This document shows positions 16,081-24,266 of a DNA stretch of 27,558 nucleotides, piece by piece. The notes below the pieces were generated by a model. It saw nothing but the letters and a program-made list of their open reading frames with translations. It was not told the origin of the DNA and ran no database searches. The stretch's first letter is position 1; each line of letters begins with the position of its first letter. Made by a program: the position numbers and the translations under genes. The stretch is from SFWF01 sp964599835 (lineage in GTDB: Bacteria; Bacillota; Clostridia; Oscillospirales; Acutalibacteraceae). The stretch covers positions 1-27,558 of the forward strand of contig CAZRHF010000015.1 in assembly GCA_964599835.1 (NCBI GenBank). Reading direction: 5' to 3'.

Positions 16081-18132
16081 GGCTTTGCTTCCGAGCGTAA
16101 GCCTTATCACGAGCGATATTATACCCTTTACGGCGGCGAGACCGAGCCTGCAAATCTTGAACTCAGAGGAGTTCTGGAGTACCTTGCTGAGCTTGGAATG
16201 GACCGAAATCCCTTAAAGCAGGCCCGCGAAGGTAAGAATATTGCCGAATTCGTCGAAGCTACCTTTAAACCCGGCAGACCTGATGCACGTTACTGTGACT
16301 TTTGCGGAGCCGAGATATACGGAGTTGAATACGAGACCCTCGCCGACGGCAGAGACCGTTGTCTTAATTGCGGCCGCACCGCTATTAAGACAGGGGAGGA
16401 GTTCCGTAAGATATTCGAAGACGTTAAGCGTAATATGGAAGCCTTCTTCGGTATTCGCATCAATGCCGGTATAAAGGTCGAAATGGTTAATTCCAAGACC
16501 CTGCACAAGCGCCTTGGGAAGGCTTTTGTTCCCACCGCAGACAGCGACGGCAGAGTTTTAGGGGTTGCCATAAGCGATAAACACGGTTACAGCCTCCTTG
16601 TGGAAAACGGCTCGCCCCGTATGGCCTCTATGCTTACTATGGCGCACGAGCTTACCCACATCTGGCAGTACATCAACTGGAATGACAAAGCAATAAAGAA
16701 GAAGTACGGAAAGGAACTGCGACTTGAGGTATATGAGGGAATGGCAAAATGGGTAGAAATCCAGTATGCCTACCTCATTAACGAGCCTGCAGTCGCCAAG
16801 CGCGAGGAGATAATTACCGAAAGCCGTCGCGACGAATACGGCATCGGCTTCCTGCGCTACCGCGCTAATTATCCCTTCTCCCGCGGAACCGTCATTACCA
16901 AGCCCACTCCCTTCCTCGATACCGAGACACCCTTAGGTCTCGATTTCTGCGGTGAAATGACCGTGATCGAGCCTGAACAGCAGGGAGGAGACGGCGGAGG
17001 TGCAGACGGAGGCGGCGTTCCTAAGTCTCCCGCAGAGGCTATAAAGGGACCCGTTCAGCGAAATCCCGCTTCCTTTAACCGCTATGCCTACAGTCTGCTA
17101 AACGACAGCGAAAAGGCCGTATATGATGCCGCGTTAAGCGTTATCAGCACGTTTGGACTCAGCATGGATATTACCGATCAGGTAATTACCACCGAAGGTG
17201 CGCAGAAAATAATCGACTATATTCAGCGCGATCATCCCGAGCTCTTCTGGTTCAGACAGGGCGCGACCTATTACTTCGATACCGATACGCGAATCGTCAG
17301 TAAGATCGATTTCGTTTACTGTATGACCCAGGAGGAGGCAAGAAAGCGCAGGGAACAGATCGAGCTTGCGGTCAAACCCTTCCTGACTTCGGTAAGCGAT
17401 AATATGAGCGACTACGAGGTGACTCTCCGTATCTACGAGAACATTATCGAGCTTGTAGATTATGACACCTTAGGTCTTGAAAGACAGAACGCAGAGGTTA
17501 AAGACCCTTCTGTTGCCGACGACCTGAGATCTATTTACGGCGTGTTCGTGAACCGTAAGGCGGTTTGTGCCGGCTATGCGAAGGCAACACAGTATCTGCT
17601 CAACCTTTGCGGAATCGAATGTACCTACGTTACCAGCGACAGTCACGCCTGGAACCTTGTAAAGCTTGAGGGCGAGTATTATCATCTCGATACTACCTGG
17701 GGCGACGGCTCGGATACCAAGAGGGATAAGAATCAGTCGGCCGCTATAGGCTACGATCTGTTCTGTATTACTACCGAAGAGGTCATCCGACTCGACTCCC
17801 ATACTCCCGATCCCGCCTTCCCGCTTCCCGAATGTACCGCCACAGCCTGCAACTATCACCGCAGACACGGACTTTTCTTCGATAGATACGATTATGACCG
17901 GGTCGTTAAGATAGTTTGCAAGAGCATCGAGTTTGATCGGTCGGATATTACCTTGAAATTTGCCGACGATCAGGTATTTGCCGAGTCAAAGAAGATCCTG
18001 ATCGACGAAAGCAAATTCCGTGATGCCATCCAGTATTCAAACCTTAAATCCACAAAACGCGTCGGTCTTACCTACGTTTACTCCTATGACGAAAACCGTC
18101 GCACCATGTCCTTTCATCTTACAAAGGCGTAA
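16081..18132 (+). CDS. Zinc-ribbon / HExxH metallopeptidase (DA1-like) / transglutaminase-like protein, 5' end in gap
   Basis: The frame is open from the first base after the gap and reads plausible protein (residues such as ERYYTLYGGE) before the first ATG at 16198, so the real start probably lies in the gap. Numbering from 16198: a four-Cys zinc ribbon (C33, C36, C55, C58); a zincin motif HELTH at 150-154 with an E180-G pair downstream, the arrangement of DA1-like peptidases, which also follow LIM-type zinc modules; a Gly-rich linker (about 262-275); and a transglutaminase/cysteine-protease fold with the triad C457 (AVCAGYA), H483 (SHAWN) and D498 (HLDTTW). A C-terminal 100-residue region is unassigned. 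There is no signal peptide or membrane helix in the visible part. It probably cuts or crosslinks proteins in the cytosol; the target is unknown. Confidence 0.75.
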   Translation, partial: GFASERKPYHERYYTLYGGETEPANLELRGVLEYLAELGMDRNPLKQAREGKNIAEFVEATFKPGRPDARYCDFCGAEIYGVEYETLADGRDRCLNCGRTAIKTGEEFRKIFEDVKRNMEAFFGIRINAGIKVEMVNSKTLHKRLGKAFVPTADSDGRVLGVAISDKHGYSLLVENGSPRMASMLTMAHELTHIWQYINWNDKAIKKKYGKELRLEVYEGMAKWVEIQYAYLINEPAVAKREEIITESRRDEYGIGFLRYRANYPFSRGTVITKPTPFLDTETPLGLDFCGEMTVIEPEQQGGDGGGADGGGVPKSPAEAIKGPVQRNPASFNRYAYSLLNDSEKAVYDAALSVISTFGLSMDITDQVITTEGAQKIIDYIQRDHPELFWFRQGATYYFDTDTRIVSKIDFVYCMTQEEARKRREQIELAVKPFLTSVSDNMSDYEVTLRIYENIIELVDYDTLGLERQNAEVKDPSVADDLRSIYGVFVNRKAVCAGYAKATQYLLNLCGIECTYVTSDSHAWNLVKLEGEYYHLDTTWGDGSDTKRDKNQSAAIGYDLFCITTEEVIRLDSHTPDPAFPLPECTATACNYHRRHGLFFDRYDYDRVVKIVCKSIEFDRSDITLKFADDQVFAESKKILIDESKFRDAIQYSNLKSTKRVGLTYVYSYDENRRTMSFHLTKA

Positions 18133-18144
18133 CCCAATATAAAA

Positions 18145-18170
18145 GCCGTCCCCGAAAAATCGGGGACGGC
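18145..18170 (+). other. Very stable hairpin between the protease gene and the RyR gene, no T tract
   Basis: GCCGTCCCCGA (18145-18155) pairs perfectly with TCGGGGACGGC (18160-18170) around an AAAA loop. What follows is AGGTCACGC, not a T run, so this is not a standard intrinsic terminator. It may act as a processing or stability element that sets different mRNA levels for the two halves of the operon. Confidence 0.6.
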
Positions 18171-18199
18171 AGGTCACGCTTAATTACAGGAGACTTTTT

Positions 18200-19996
18200 A
18201 TGAAATGGCTGATATGCTTTATATTATCGTCTGCAGCGTTACTGCTCTTTTTACTGTTAGCGTTTATTCGTTCAAAATCAAGGTATAAAAGCGGTCGCAT
18301 TTTCGATCCCTCAAAAATCTTTTTTGCGGGTGTTGTTGTTTCTGCGACAGTTTTGTTCATACCCATATATATCAATCATTTCAGCAACGGTAAACACGGA
18401 ATTTTCGAAATATTTATGATATCGGTTCATAATACCATACGCTTGTTTATCGTCGACGGAGAGTTTTCCTTTATTACCGACAATATTTCCGAGCTTTCGG
18501 GAAGCTGGCTCTATACCGCATATTCGGTGCTTTTTTCACTGCTTTTCGTTTTGGCACCGCTTCTTACCTTCGGTTTCGTGCTTTCCTTCTTCAAAAACCT
18601 TATGGCAACCTTCAAATACCGTTTGCATTTCGGAAACGAGGTATGTATCTTTTCCGAACTGAACGAAAGATCGATAGCGCTTGCCAAAAGTATTCGCAAA
18701 AGAAATAAGAGAGCCCTGATCGTCTATACCGATGTCTTCATCGTAGAGGAGGAACGTATTTACGAGCTTTACGAAAAGGCCAAGGAACTAAGGGCTATAT
18801 GCTTTAAAAAGGATATGGTTGCGGTAAACTTTTTGAACGGAAGCAGGGGAAGGATCTTAAGCTTTTTTGCTATAGGAGAAGATCAAAACGAAAACATTTC
18901 CCAAACTCTTAAGATTATAGAAGAATATAAATATCGCGAAAAAACCAATCTCTATCTGTTTTCTACTCAGGTCGAAACCGAAATGTTGCTTGCGAACGCC
19001 TTCGATTCGGCCGAAAATTCCTCAGGCAGGAAGATTAAGATAAAGGTGCGCCGAATCAACGAGGTGCGCTCACTTATCAGCCGTACACTTTACGATAAAG
19101 GTTACGATATATTCAAAACCGCTAAAAATGAAACGGCTGAGATCAAAAAGATATCTGCGGTCATCGTAGGTATGGGTCGTCACGGTACCGAAATGACCAA
19201 GGCTCTTTCCTGGCTTTGTCAGATGGACGGTTACCTTTTAGAAGCAAATTGCTATGATAGCTCGGTAACCGCCAATGAAAATTTTGCCGCCCTTTGTCCT
19301 GAACTTATGTCTCTCGAACGCAACGGTATTTATGTTGACGGAGAAGCAAAATATAAGATCACGGTTCATTCTGCGGTCAACGTAAACTCGTGTGTGTTTG
19401 ACGAGCTGATGGGTCGTGTTAAGGACGCCACCTACGTGTTCGTTGCCCTTGGCGACGACGAGCTTAATATCGCCGCGGCTGTGAAACTCAGAACCTTTTT
19501 TGAAGGCATCGGAACAAAGCCGATCATTCAGGCTGTGGTTTATAATTCAGATAAAAAAGACACTCTGACCGATATTACCAACTTTAAAGGTCAGCGTTAC
19601 GATATAGATTTTATCGGAGACATCCGTTCCTCATATTCGGAAAACACAATACTCGGCTCAGAGGTCGAAAAGATCGCTTTGGAGAGGCATCTTAAGTGGG
19701 GGAAAGAGGAGATGTTCTGGAAATACGTCTACAACTATAACAGCTCTGTAGCATCCGCGATTCATCGGAAGATGAAGATAATGTGCGGTATTCCCGGCAT
19801 TGAAAAGCTTCCCGAAGACCGAACTGAAGAGGAAAAATGGGCAATAAGAAAGCTGGAGCATTGCCGTTGGAACGCTTATATGCGTTCAGAGGGTTATACC
19901 TACGGAGAGAAAAGAAACGATCTTGCTAAGAAGCATTATTGTCTCGTTCCTTTTGATCAGCTCAGCTATGAAGATCAGATAAAAGACGACGATTAA
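18200..19996 (+). CDS. Three-TM protein with two Rossmann (TrkA_N-like) domains and a C-terminal RyR domain
   Basis: A 598-aa protein. Three membrane helices lie at about 1-24, 38-60 and 103-132. Two nucleotide-binding-like halves follow: GNEVCIFSELNERSIALAKS (about 147-167) with a strand ending VYTD, and SAVIVGMGRHGTEM (about 320-335), a GxGxxG Rossmann turn, with VFVALGDDELN (about 413-424) as in RCK/TrkA_N proteins. The last 56 residues (543-598) match the RyR repeat pattern: a helix with HCRWNAYMRSEGYTYGEKR, then KKHYCLVPFDQLSYEDQIKD. In bacteria RyR domains are found on such TrkA_N membrane proteins, and I recall them being proposed as sensors of nucleotide-derived ligands. The architecture is that of a ligand-gated channel or conductance regulator, though no ion selectivity filter is visible. 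RBS CAGGAGA; 67 bases after the protease gene and 16 before the TIR gene. Confidence 0.8.
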   Translation: MKWLICFILSSAALLLFLLLAFIRSKSRYKSGRIFDPSKIFFAGVVVSATVLFIPIYINHFSNGKHGIFEIFMISVHNTIRLFIVDGEFSFITDNISELSGSWLYTAYSVLFSLLFVLAPLLTFGFVLSFFKNLMATFKYRLHFGNEVCIFSELNERSIALAKSIRKRNKRALIVYTDVFIVEEERIYELYEKAKELRAICFKKDMVAVNFLNGSRGRILSFFAIGEDQNENISQTLKIIEEYKYREKTNLYLFSTQVETEMLLANAFDSAENSSGRKIKIKVRRINEVRSLISRTLYDKGYDIFKTAKNETAEIKKISAVIVGMGRHGTEMTKALSWLCQMDGYLLEANCYDSSVTANENFAALCPELMSLERNGIYVDGEAKYKITVHSAVNVNSCVFDELMGRVKDATYVFVALGDDELNIAAAVKLRTFFEGIGTKPIIQAVVYNSDKKDTLTDITNFKGQRYDIDFIGDIRSSYSENTILGSEVEKIALERHLKWGKEEMFWKYVYNYNSSVASAIHRKMKIMCGIPGIEKLPEDRTEEEKWAIRKLEHCRWNAYMRSEGYTYGEKRNDLAKKHYCLVPFDQLSYEDQIKDDD

Positions 19997-20012
19997 ACGG
20001 AGGTAAAACATT

Positions 20013-21650
20013 ATGTCAGAAATCATAGGTACCGTTAATAAAGAAGAATTTTCTAATATGCAAACAAAATTTGAAGCCTACACCGGTAACGAGCCGTATC
20101 TTTTCATAAGCTACTCCCATCGCGATACCGAGCAGGTATATCCTATTCTCGATGCCCTTTACGACCGCAAATACCGTATGTGGTACGACGAATCCTGCGA
20201 GACGGGTAACGACTTCAGAGATGAACTTCGTCAGCGTATAGAAAAATGCGAGGCGGTGATCCTTTTCGTTTCCGAAGCTTCTATGAATTCTCCTTTTTGC
20301 GGAATGGAAATAATAGTTGCCCGAGAAAACGGAAAACGACTCTATCCCGTATATCTCGACGCGGTAGAGGTTCCTCCTGCATTCAGTATTCTTCTTGCCA
20401 ACACCCATCACGGAACCGCCAACAACGTGGATAAGCTTGTTAAGCAGATGATACGCGACCTTCCCGCCGTAACTATGGACCGTCTTACCTTGGAAAACGA
20501 CGAGCTTAAAAAGTGCGAAGATAACGGTACGTCAATAACCGTTGACGAAGGCGTAAAAACCATCTGCTCCGAAGCCTTTAAAGGCCGCCGCGCCCTTCAT
20601 CAGATAGTGCTTCCCACGACCCTTGAAAATATCGGGAACGAAAGCTTCAGAGGCTGTAGTAATCTCGAAGCAATGACCATTCCCGAAAACACCATCCGTA
20701 TAGGCGAATCGGCATTCCGTGACTGTGTAAATATGAAATACCTCAAGGTTCGTAATAACTGCATTAAAATAGGCGAACGAGCCTTCGAAAACTGTGCACG
20801 ACTTGAAGAAATAATTCTTCCCGATGGCCTTACTGAGATATACGGCGGCGTTTTCAACAGCTGTAAAAGTCTGACACACATAAAGCTTCCCAAGAATCTT
20901 ACCGTAATCGGCGAATCGGCCTTTTCCGACTGTGTAGGTCTTGAAAAAATGGAGATTCCCGAAACCGTTTCCAAGATAGACGACCTCGTCTTTAACGGAT
21001 GCACCAGCCTTACTAAGATCGAGCTTCTTGAAGGCCTTAAGAAGATAGGTAAGGGTGCCTTTAAAAACTGCCGTTCCCTTACTCAAATATGCCTTCCCGC
21101 ATCGGTATCCAGTATAAACGACGCCCCGTTCAGAGGTTGTGAATCCCTTAAATCCATTAAGGTTGAAAGCAAGAATAAGTACTATAAGTCAGAGCCCAAC
21201 AAACGCGAGGGTAACGATCACGTGCTTTTCAATAAAAACAAATCTACGCTTATCGCTTATCCCGCCAGCAGCCGTGAGGTACAGTACGATATTCCCGACA
21301 GCGTTACCCTTATAAGCGATTGGGCGTTTTGCGAATGTAAAAAGCTTAACCGTATTACCATTCCCGACAGCGTTCACGAAATAGGGGAGGGAACCTTCTG
21401 TAACTGTGTACTGCTCGACGAGGTTGAGATTCCCGACAGCGTTACCAAAATCGACGACTGTGCCTTCAGAGGCTGTACCAGCCTTGAGCGCGTTGTCATT
21501 CCCGATTCGGTCAAAGAGCTTGGTTGGGGTCTTTTTGACGGATGTGAGGCAACCGTTACTGTATACTGTGACGAAGGCTCTGCCGCATACAACTACTGTT
21601 TGCGCAACGGAATAAGAGAGGAACGCATCACCGAGAGGAACTTTGACTAA
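20013..21650 (+). CDS. Cytosolic TIR-domain protein with BspA-type leucine-rich repeats
   Basis: A 545-aa protein with a good RBS (ACGGAGGT). Residues about 28-150 are a bacterial TIR domain: LFISYSHRD at 30-38, RMWYDESCETGNDFRDELRQ at 55-74, and SPFCGME with E99 at the position of the catalytic glutamate of NAD-cleaving TIRs. From about 175 to 525 run about eleven LRR_5 repeats of 23 residues (pattern I..GAF..C..L..I.IP..V), with an interruption near 385-425. BspA-type repeats are usually on cell-surface proteins, but here there is no signal peptide and they follow an intracellular domain. This resembles a sensor-effector fusion: the repeats recognise something and the TIR domain acts on NAD. 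It lies between the RyR protein gene and the transporter gene, overlapping the latter by one base (TAATG). Confidence 0.88.
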   Translation: MSEIIGTVNKEEFSNMQTKFEAYTGNEPYLFISYSHRDTEQVYPILDALYDRKYRMWYDESCETGNDFRDELRQRIEKCEAVILFVSEASMNSPFCGMEIIVARENGKRLYPVYLDAVEVPPAFSILLANTHHGTANNVDKLVKQMIRDLPAVTMDRLTLENDELKKCEDNGTSITVDEGVKTICSEAFKGRRALHQIVLPTTLENIGNESFRGCSNLEAMTIPENTIRIGESAFRDCVNMKYLKVRNNCIKIGERAFENCARLEEIILPDGLTEIYGGVFNSCKSLTHIKLPKNLTVIGESAFSDCVGLEKMEIPETVSKIDDLVFNGCTSLTKIELLEGLKKIGKGAFKNCRSLTQICLPASVSSINDAPFRGCESLKSIKVESKNKYYKSEPNKREGNDHVLFNKNKSTLIAYPASSREVQYDIPDSVTLISDWAFCECKKLNRITIPDSVHEIGEGTFCNCVLLDEVEIPDSVTKIDDCAFRGCTSLERVVIPDSVKELGWGLFDGCEATVTVYCDEGSAAYNYCLRNGIREERITERNFD

Positions 21651-22783
21651 TGAAATCTGCAAAAACCGGCTTTTCACTAATGGGATTTATTAAGAAAAAT
21701 GCGGTAATGTGCATAGCTCTTCTGGCGGCTGTAATTACCTGCTTTTTCGTCCCGCCTGATAAAGAATATTTCGGATATTTCGATTATAAGACCTTGACCT
21801 GTCTTTTCTGTGTTCTGGCGGTGGTTTGTGCTCTTAAGAATATAAGCTTTTTCTATATTCTTGCAAGAAAGATCGTTCAGCTTTTTAAAACTGCCCGCAT
21901 AAGTATCCTGATGTTGGTCTACATAACCTTTATCGGCTCAATGCTTATTGCCAATGATATGGCACTTCTGACCTTCCTGCCCCTGGGATTCTTTGCACTT
22001 ACTGCTACGGGAATGCAGAAATATATGGCATTCACCTTTATTATGCAGAATATTGCCGCAAACCTCGGAGGTATGCTGACGCCCTTCGGAAATCCGCAAA
22101 ACCTTTATCTTTACAATAAGTTCGAAATTCCGAATCTCGAATTTATGGGAATAATGGCACCGCCCTTTATTCTTGCGGTTGCCCTTATAACCCTTTGCTG
22201 TCTCATTTTCGTTAAATCGGAGCCCCTGGTGCTTAAGGATGAAAAGGTTGTTTTAGACCCTAAAAAAACCGTTCTTTACCTTGCCCTTTTCGCCCTTTCG
22301 ATCGCTATAGTTTTCAGAGGGATTCCTTACTGGATAGGTCTTATCGTTATTCCGCCTATACTTCTTGCCGTTGACCGCAAGGCTCTTGCGATGGTGGACT
22401 ATCCTCTGCTTCTGACCTTCGTTTTCTTCTTCATATTCGCGGGAAATATGGCGCGGATAGACGTTATACGCGACTTTTTCTCTATGCTTTTAGAGAAGAA
22501 TACCCTTATATTCAGCACATTATCCTGCCAGGTAATAAGTAACGTTCCTTCGGCAATTCTGCTGTCGCAGTTTACGGGGAATTACGCCGACCTGCTTGTC
22601 GGAGTAAATATCGGCGGTGTAGGTACCCTCATCGCATCTCTTGCCAGCCTCATAACCTTCAGAGAATATACCAAGCATAATCCCGGAAAGACCGGTTATT
22701 ATATGGGAATGTTCTCGGCCTTCAACTTCGGATTCCTTATAGTTATGACGGTATTTATGCTGGTATTTAATATGATAGTATAA
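21650..22783 (+). CDS. ArsB/SLC13-type (ion transporter superfamily) membrane permease
   Basis: A 377-aa protein with about ten membrane helices. The first half contains MLIANDMALLTFLPLG and NLGGMLTPFGNPQNLYLY, and the second half SNVPSAILLSQF and NIGGVGTLIASLASL: the paired Asn/Gly-Pro-containing re-entrant motifs of the citrate-transporter-like (CitMHS/ArsB/DASS) superfamily. These carry anions such as dicarboxylates, citrate or arsenite, often with Na+ or H+. It is shorter than most (420-450 aa). The start overlaps the TIR gene stop by one base, so it is translationally coupled and last in the operon. Its role with the TIR and RyR proteins is unclear; it may be an accessory transporter or an unrelated gene captured in the transcript. 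Confidence 0.8.
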   Translation: MKSAKTGFSLMGFIKKNAVMCIALLAAVITCFFVPPDKEYFGYFDYKTLTCLFCVLAVVCALKNISFFYILARKIVQLFKTARISILMLVYITFIGSMLIANDMALLTFLPLGFFALTATGMQKYMAFTFIMQNIAANLGGMLTPFGNPQNLYLYNKFEIPNLEFMGIMAPPFILAVALITLCCLIFVKSEPLVLKDEKVVLDPKKTVLYLALFALSIAIVFRGIPYWIGLIVIPPILLAVDRKALAMVDYPLLLTFVFFFIFAGNMARIDVIRDFFSMLLEKNTLIFSTLSCQVISNVPSAILLSQFTGNYADLLVGVNIGGVGTLIASLASLITFREYTKHNPGKTGYYMGMFSAFNFGFLIVMTVFMLVFNMIV

Positions 22784-22815
22784 AAAATATCCGCCGTTTT
22801 CGGCGGATATTTTTT
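22782..22815. terminator. Strong bidirectional terminator
   Basis: A perfect 15-bp stem, AAAAAATATCCGCCG (22782-22796) and CGGCGGATATTTTTT (22801-22815), with a TTTT loop. A runs on one side and T runs on the other make it work in both directions. It overlaps the stop codons of both the permease (+) and the M20 gene (-), so it closes the 19-kb array and the convergent gene together. Confidence 0.92.
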
Positions 22816-24145
22816 ATTTAAGAAGCACTTCTGCTTTATCGTCGCTGTATGCGATTCTCTCTCCCGAAGAACCGAGGGAGTTAAAATAGTCAAAGTATTC
22901 TTCTTTACTGCCGAAGGGAACCTTTGCATTCGCTATAATTTCCTTGGCCTTGGCCGCGTCATGCTTAAGCAGGGTGTGAAGCAGGGCAAGCTGCCATTTA
23001 GCGCTGTTAACGCAGGCATCGACCGGGTCGGCAATACAGTAATTGTTTCCGTGAGAACGACCTGTCGCGCCTCCCGCATAAGCGTGAATTACAGGCATAA
23101 CGCAGGAAAGATCTCCCATATCGGTGCTTCCCGAACCCATTTTATCATCGACGAAAATTTCCTTGTCGGGGAAGCATTCGTTAAACACTTCTTTGGCAAT
23201 ATTCATAAAGGTAGGGTCATCTTTTAGAGGGGCGTAGCCGGGCATATCGGTGATATCCACGTTGACGTCCATTGAAAGGGCGGCGCCTATGAGAGCCTTG
23301 TTGATACGCTTGTTCGATTCGGCGATTCCTTCGAAGTTGCTTCCTCTCACGTAGCTTTCCATGGTTACAACTTCGGGAATGGCGTTTACCATATCGCCTC
23401 CGCTTGTGATAATGGGGTGGAAACGGATTATATCGTCCTCTTTAAAGGTCTCTCGGACGGCGTTTGCGGCGTTTATTCCGTTGGTGGCGGCATAAAGAGC
23501 GTTTTTACCTGCCCAGGGAGCACCGCCTGCGTGGGCGGCAACACCTTTATATGTGATTCTTTTTGCGAGACATCCGACCGAGCCTCCCGTAAGGGCAAAG
23601 TGGCTTGAGGTATGCATCATAAATGCAAGATCGACTCCGTCAAAATACCCTCTGTAAAGATATTCGGTCTTTCCGCCGAAGTAACTTATCTTTCCTTCCT
23701 TCATAAGACCCATACGGTATTCGATTTCAAGGAGCTCCTCGGCAGGTACCGAGCAGAGCATTATTTTTCCGCAAAGGCCGTCAAGGGCGCCTTCCTCTTT
23801 AAGAGCGGCGGCAACGCCTATAAGAGCTGCCGACTGTGCGTTATGTCCGCAGGAATGTACGGCTCCCGTAACAGGGTCGGCTTCGGGATGAGCGGGACAA
23901 ATTATTGAGTCAAGCTCGCCTAAAATCAGCAGAGTAGGTCCTGGACGACCTGTATCTATAACGGTATAAAAACCTGTAATACCATCGGCTTTGGTGATTT
24001 CATAGCCAAGATCGGTAAAGGCTTTTTCCATATATGCAGAGGTTTTAAACTCTTTATAGCCGGTTTCGGGATTCTTCCAGATGTACCGTTCGGTATCAAG
24101 TATAAGCTGTTTGTATTTATCTACGTAGTCGAAGTATTTTTTCAT
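22814..24145 (-). CDS. M20 family metallopeptidase/amidohydrolase (M20D-like)
   Basis: A 443-aa protein of the length and order of M20D amidohydrolases such as aminobenzoyl-glutamate or N-acyl-amino-acid hydrolases. Visible metal and catalytic elements are SCGHNAQSAALIG with H101, VPAEE with E136-E137, the dimerisation-domain block KRITYKGVAAHAGGAPWAGK, and GSGSTDMGDLS and GRSHGNNY near the end. These enzymes remove an acyl or aryl-acyl group from amino acids in the cytosol using two metal ions. The start at 24145 has GAGGTGA six bases upstream and a promoter of its own. Convergent with the operon's last gene, divergent from the rhamnosidase gene. Confidence 0.88.
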   Translation of the reverse strand: MKKYFDYVDKYKQLILDTERYIWKNPETGYKEFKTSAYMEKAFTDLGYEITKADGITGFYTVIDTGRPGPTLLILGELDSIICPAHPEADPVTGAVHSCGHNAQSAALIGVAAALKEEGALDGLCGKIMLCSVPAEELLEIEYRMGLMKEGKISYFGGKTEYLYRGYFDGVDLAFMMHTSSHFALTGGSVGCLAKRITYKGVAAHAGGAPWAGKNALYAATNGINAANAVRETFKEDDIIRFHPIITSGGDMVNAIPEVVTMESYVRGSNFEGIAESNKRINKALIGAALSMDVNVDITDMPGYAPLKDDPTFMNIAKEVFNECFPDKEIFVDDKMGSGSTDMGDLSCVMPVIHAYAGGATGRSHGNNYCIADPVDACVNSAKWQLALLHTLLKHDAAKAKEIIANAKVPFGSKEEYFDYFNSLGSSGERIAYSDDKAEVLLK

Positions 24146-24162
24146 GATATCACCTCAGTTTT

Positions 24163-24190
24163 ATTATACCACAAATACACCAAAAGACAA
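24163..24190 (-). promoter_or_regulatory. Sigma-A promoter for the M20 gene
   Basis: On the minus strand TTGTCT (24190-24185), a 16-base spacer and TATAAT (24168-24163). It lies 18 bases before the ATG, so the 5' leader is very short and just covers the SD. Confidence 0.6.
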
Positions 24191-24201
24191 TACGGATTTG
24201 C

Positions 24202-24229
24202 TTGCAAACGAAGGATATTTGTGTATAAT
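24202..24229 (+). promoter_or_regulatory. Sigma-A promoter for the GH78-SGNH pair
   Basis: TTGCAA (24202-24207), a 16-base spacer and TATAAT (24224-24229) point toward the rhamnosidase ATG at 24267. The site is back-to-back with the M20 promoter within about 70 bases, so a single regulator could control both. Confidence 0.6.
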
Positions 24230-24266
24230 GAAATCAGATAATTTCTTTAGAAATCGGAGGAAGCTT

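Noticed and set aside
15364..16110. A serine-rich 248-codon open frame on the minus strand across the N run
   Set aside because: It mirrors the Glu/Lys/Pro-rich tail of the sense gene and contains the gap; no RBS or family.
16081..16216. Continuation of the 12266 frame past the Ns to a stop at 16216
   Set aside because: Beyond the gap this frame gives unrelated residues, while another frame gives a plausible protein leading into the zinc-ribbon protein. The continuation is an artefact of the placeholder length.
20532..21677. Minus-strand frames within the leucine-rich repeats
   Set aside because: The regular repeat codons create periodic antisense open frames; the sense frame carries the LRR_5 pattern.
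24144..24266. A 41-codon N-terminal extension of the rhamnosidase
   Set aside because: It would overlap both divergent promoters and has no SD, while the ATG at 24267 has CGGAGGAA.
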